From contig NZ_ASRY01000315.1 in NCBI RefSeq assembly GCF_000520815.1, positions 1 through 64,000 on the forward strand: a stretch of 64,000 bases of DNA, read 5' to 3'. Source of the DNA: Paenibacillus maysiensis (GTDB lineage: Bacteria > Bacillota > Bacilli > Paenibacillales > Paenibacillaceae). Below are positions 63,706 to 64,000 of this stretch, piece by piece; position 1 is the stretch's first letter, and each line of letters starts with the position of its first letter. The notes beneath the pieces were generated by a model. That model searched no databases, had not been told where the DNA came from, and saw nothing but the letters and a program-made list of their open reading frames with translations. Both the position numbers and the translations under genes were made by a program.

Positions 63706-64000
63706 ATGAATAAAATTAAAGAAAATCTAGATATTATTATGAGTGAATTGAAAGAAAATAATTCCCGAAATAATGAAATTAAGTTAGATACTTTATTGGA
63801 AGATCTTTTGAAATCAAAAAAAATTTTTTTATGCGGTGCAGGTAGATCTCAGTTAATGATTCGAGCATTTGCTATGAGATTGATGCAACTAGGATTAAAC
63901 GCATATGTTGTTGGAGATACTACAACACCTCATAGTACACCAGGTGATTTATTAGTTATAGCTTCTGGATCTGGGGAAACTAGTTGCTTGATTTCTATAG
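63706..64000 (+). CDS. SIS-domain protein, 6-phospho-3-hexuloisomerase-like (partial)
   Basis: The first 98 codons are visible and run off the window. The SIS core is clear: LLKSKKIFLCGAGRSQLMIR, MRLMQLGLNAYVVGDTTTPH and GDLLVIASGSGET, as in HxlB/PHI, which interconverts 6-phospho-3-hexulose and fructose-6-phosphate. GGAGTGG precedes the ATG. Divergence from the PTS and isomerase genes under a shared operator points to one sugar-degradation pathway. Confidence 0.8.
   Translation, partial: MNKIKENLDIIMSELKENNSRNNEIKLDTLLEDLLKSKKIFLCGAGRSQLMIRAFAMRLMQLGLNAYVVGDTTTPHSTPGDLLVIASGSGETSCLISI

Overview
The window reads as a chromosome segment of a Gram-positive, low-to-mid G+C spore-former of the Paenibacillus type. 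The evidence is the rapZ-yvcK-whiA-HPr cluster, a CggR-gapA-pgk-tpiA-gpmI-eno glycolytic operon, secG-rnr-smpB-ssrA, a CtsR-type box at clpP, copper-amine-oxidase-like N-terminal domains on secreted proteins, and a beta-propeller phytase. The species is inferred from gene content only.

Region 1 (1-20.2 kb) is core genome: the trxB 3' end, ROK glucokinase, rapZ, yvcK, whiA, an HPr, two secreted proteins, clpP (convergent), tRNA-Arg(CCG), the CggR-controlled glycolytic operon, secG, rnr, smpB and tmRNA. Promoters and terminators are clear. The CggR operator and the CtsR box match their consensus arrangements.

Region 2 (20,208-48,409; 28.2 kb) is a mobile island at the 3' end of ssrA, generally more A+T-rich. 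A large serine recombinase gene overlaps the tmRNA 3' end. A 192-bp identical direct repeat (20,208-20,399 and 48,410-48,601) brackets the island. The native 3' tail of the recombinase gene lies at the far end, so integration appears to exchange the last residues of the enzyme. Cargo, in order: RadC-like protein with two tiny co-transcribed ORFs; DUF927 ATPase and acidic partner (replication-like); regulators; a membrane protein; a toxin-antitoxin-like pair; a VgrG-like spike with C-terminal HNH nuclease toxin plus immunity gene; immunity-gene debris; a broken DUF6119 (TIGR04141) gene; and a defence-like block. That block holds two uncharacterised genes with nuclease-like motifs facing a 1238-aa fusion of two DNA methyltransferase modules (the second of DUF1156 type), followed by a 777-codon-scale GTPase-like gene behind a promoter framed by long inverted repeats. 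This block is the best candidate for an undescribed system.

Region 3 (48.4-64 kb) returns to chromosomal accessory genes: a remnant of an older related element, DUF896 and DoxX genes, a TetR/MFS divergent pair with three operators, a PspA/zinc-ribbon/TPM/SPFH membrane-stress operon, a debris field of broken genes (aldo/keto reductase, glyoxalase, LamG, AraC, sugar symporter, alcohol dehydrogenase), phytase, a MATE exporter, and a galactitol-type PTS with an RpiB/LacAB isomerase, divergent from a 6-phospho-3-hexuloisomerase-like SIS gene that runs off the window.
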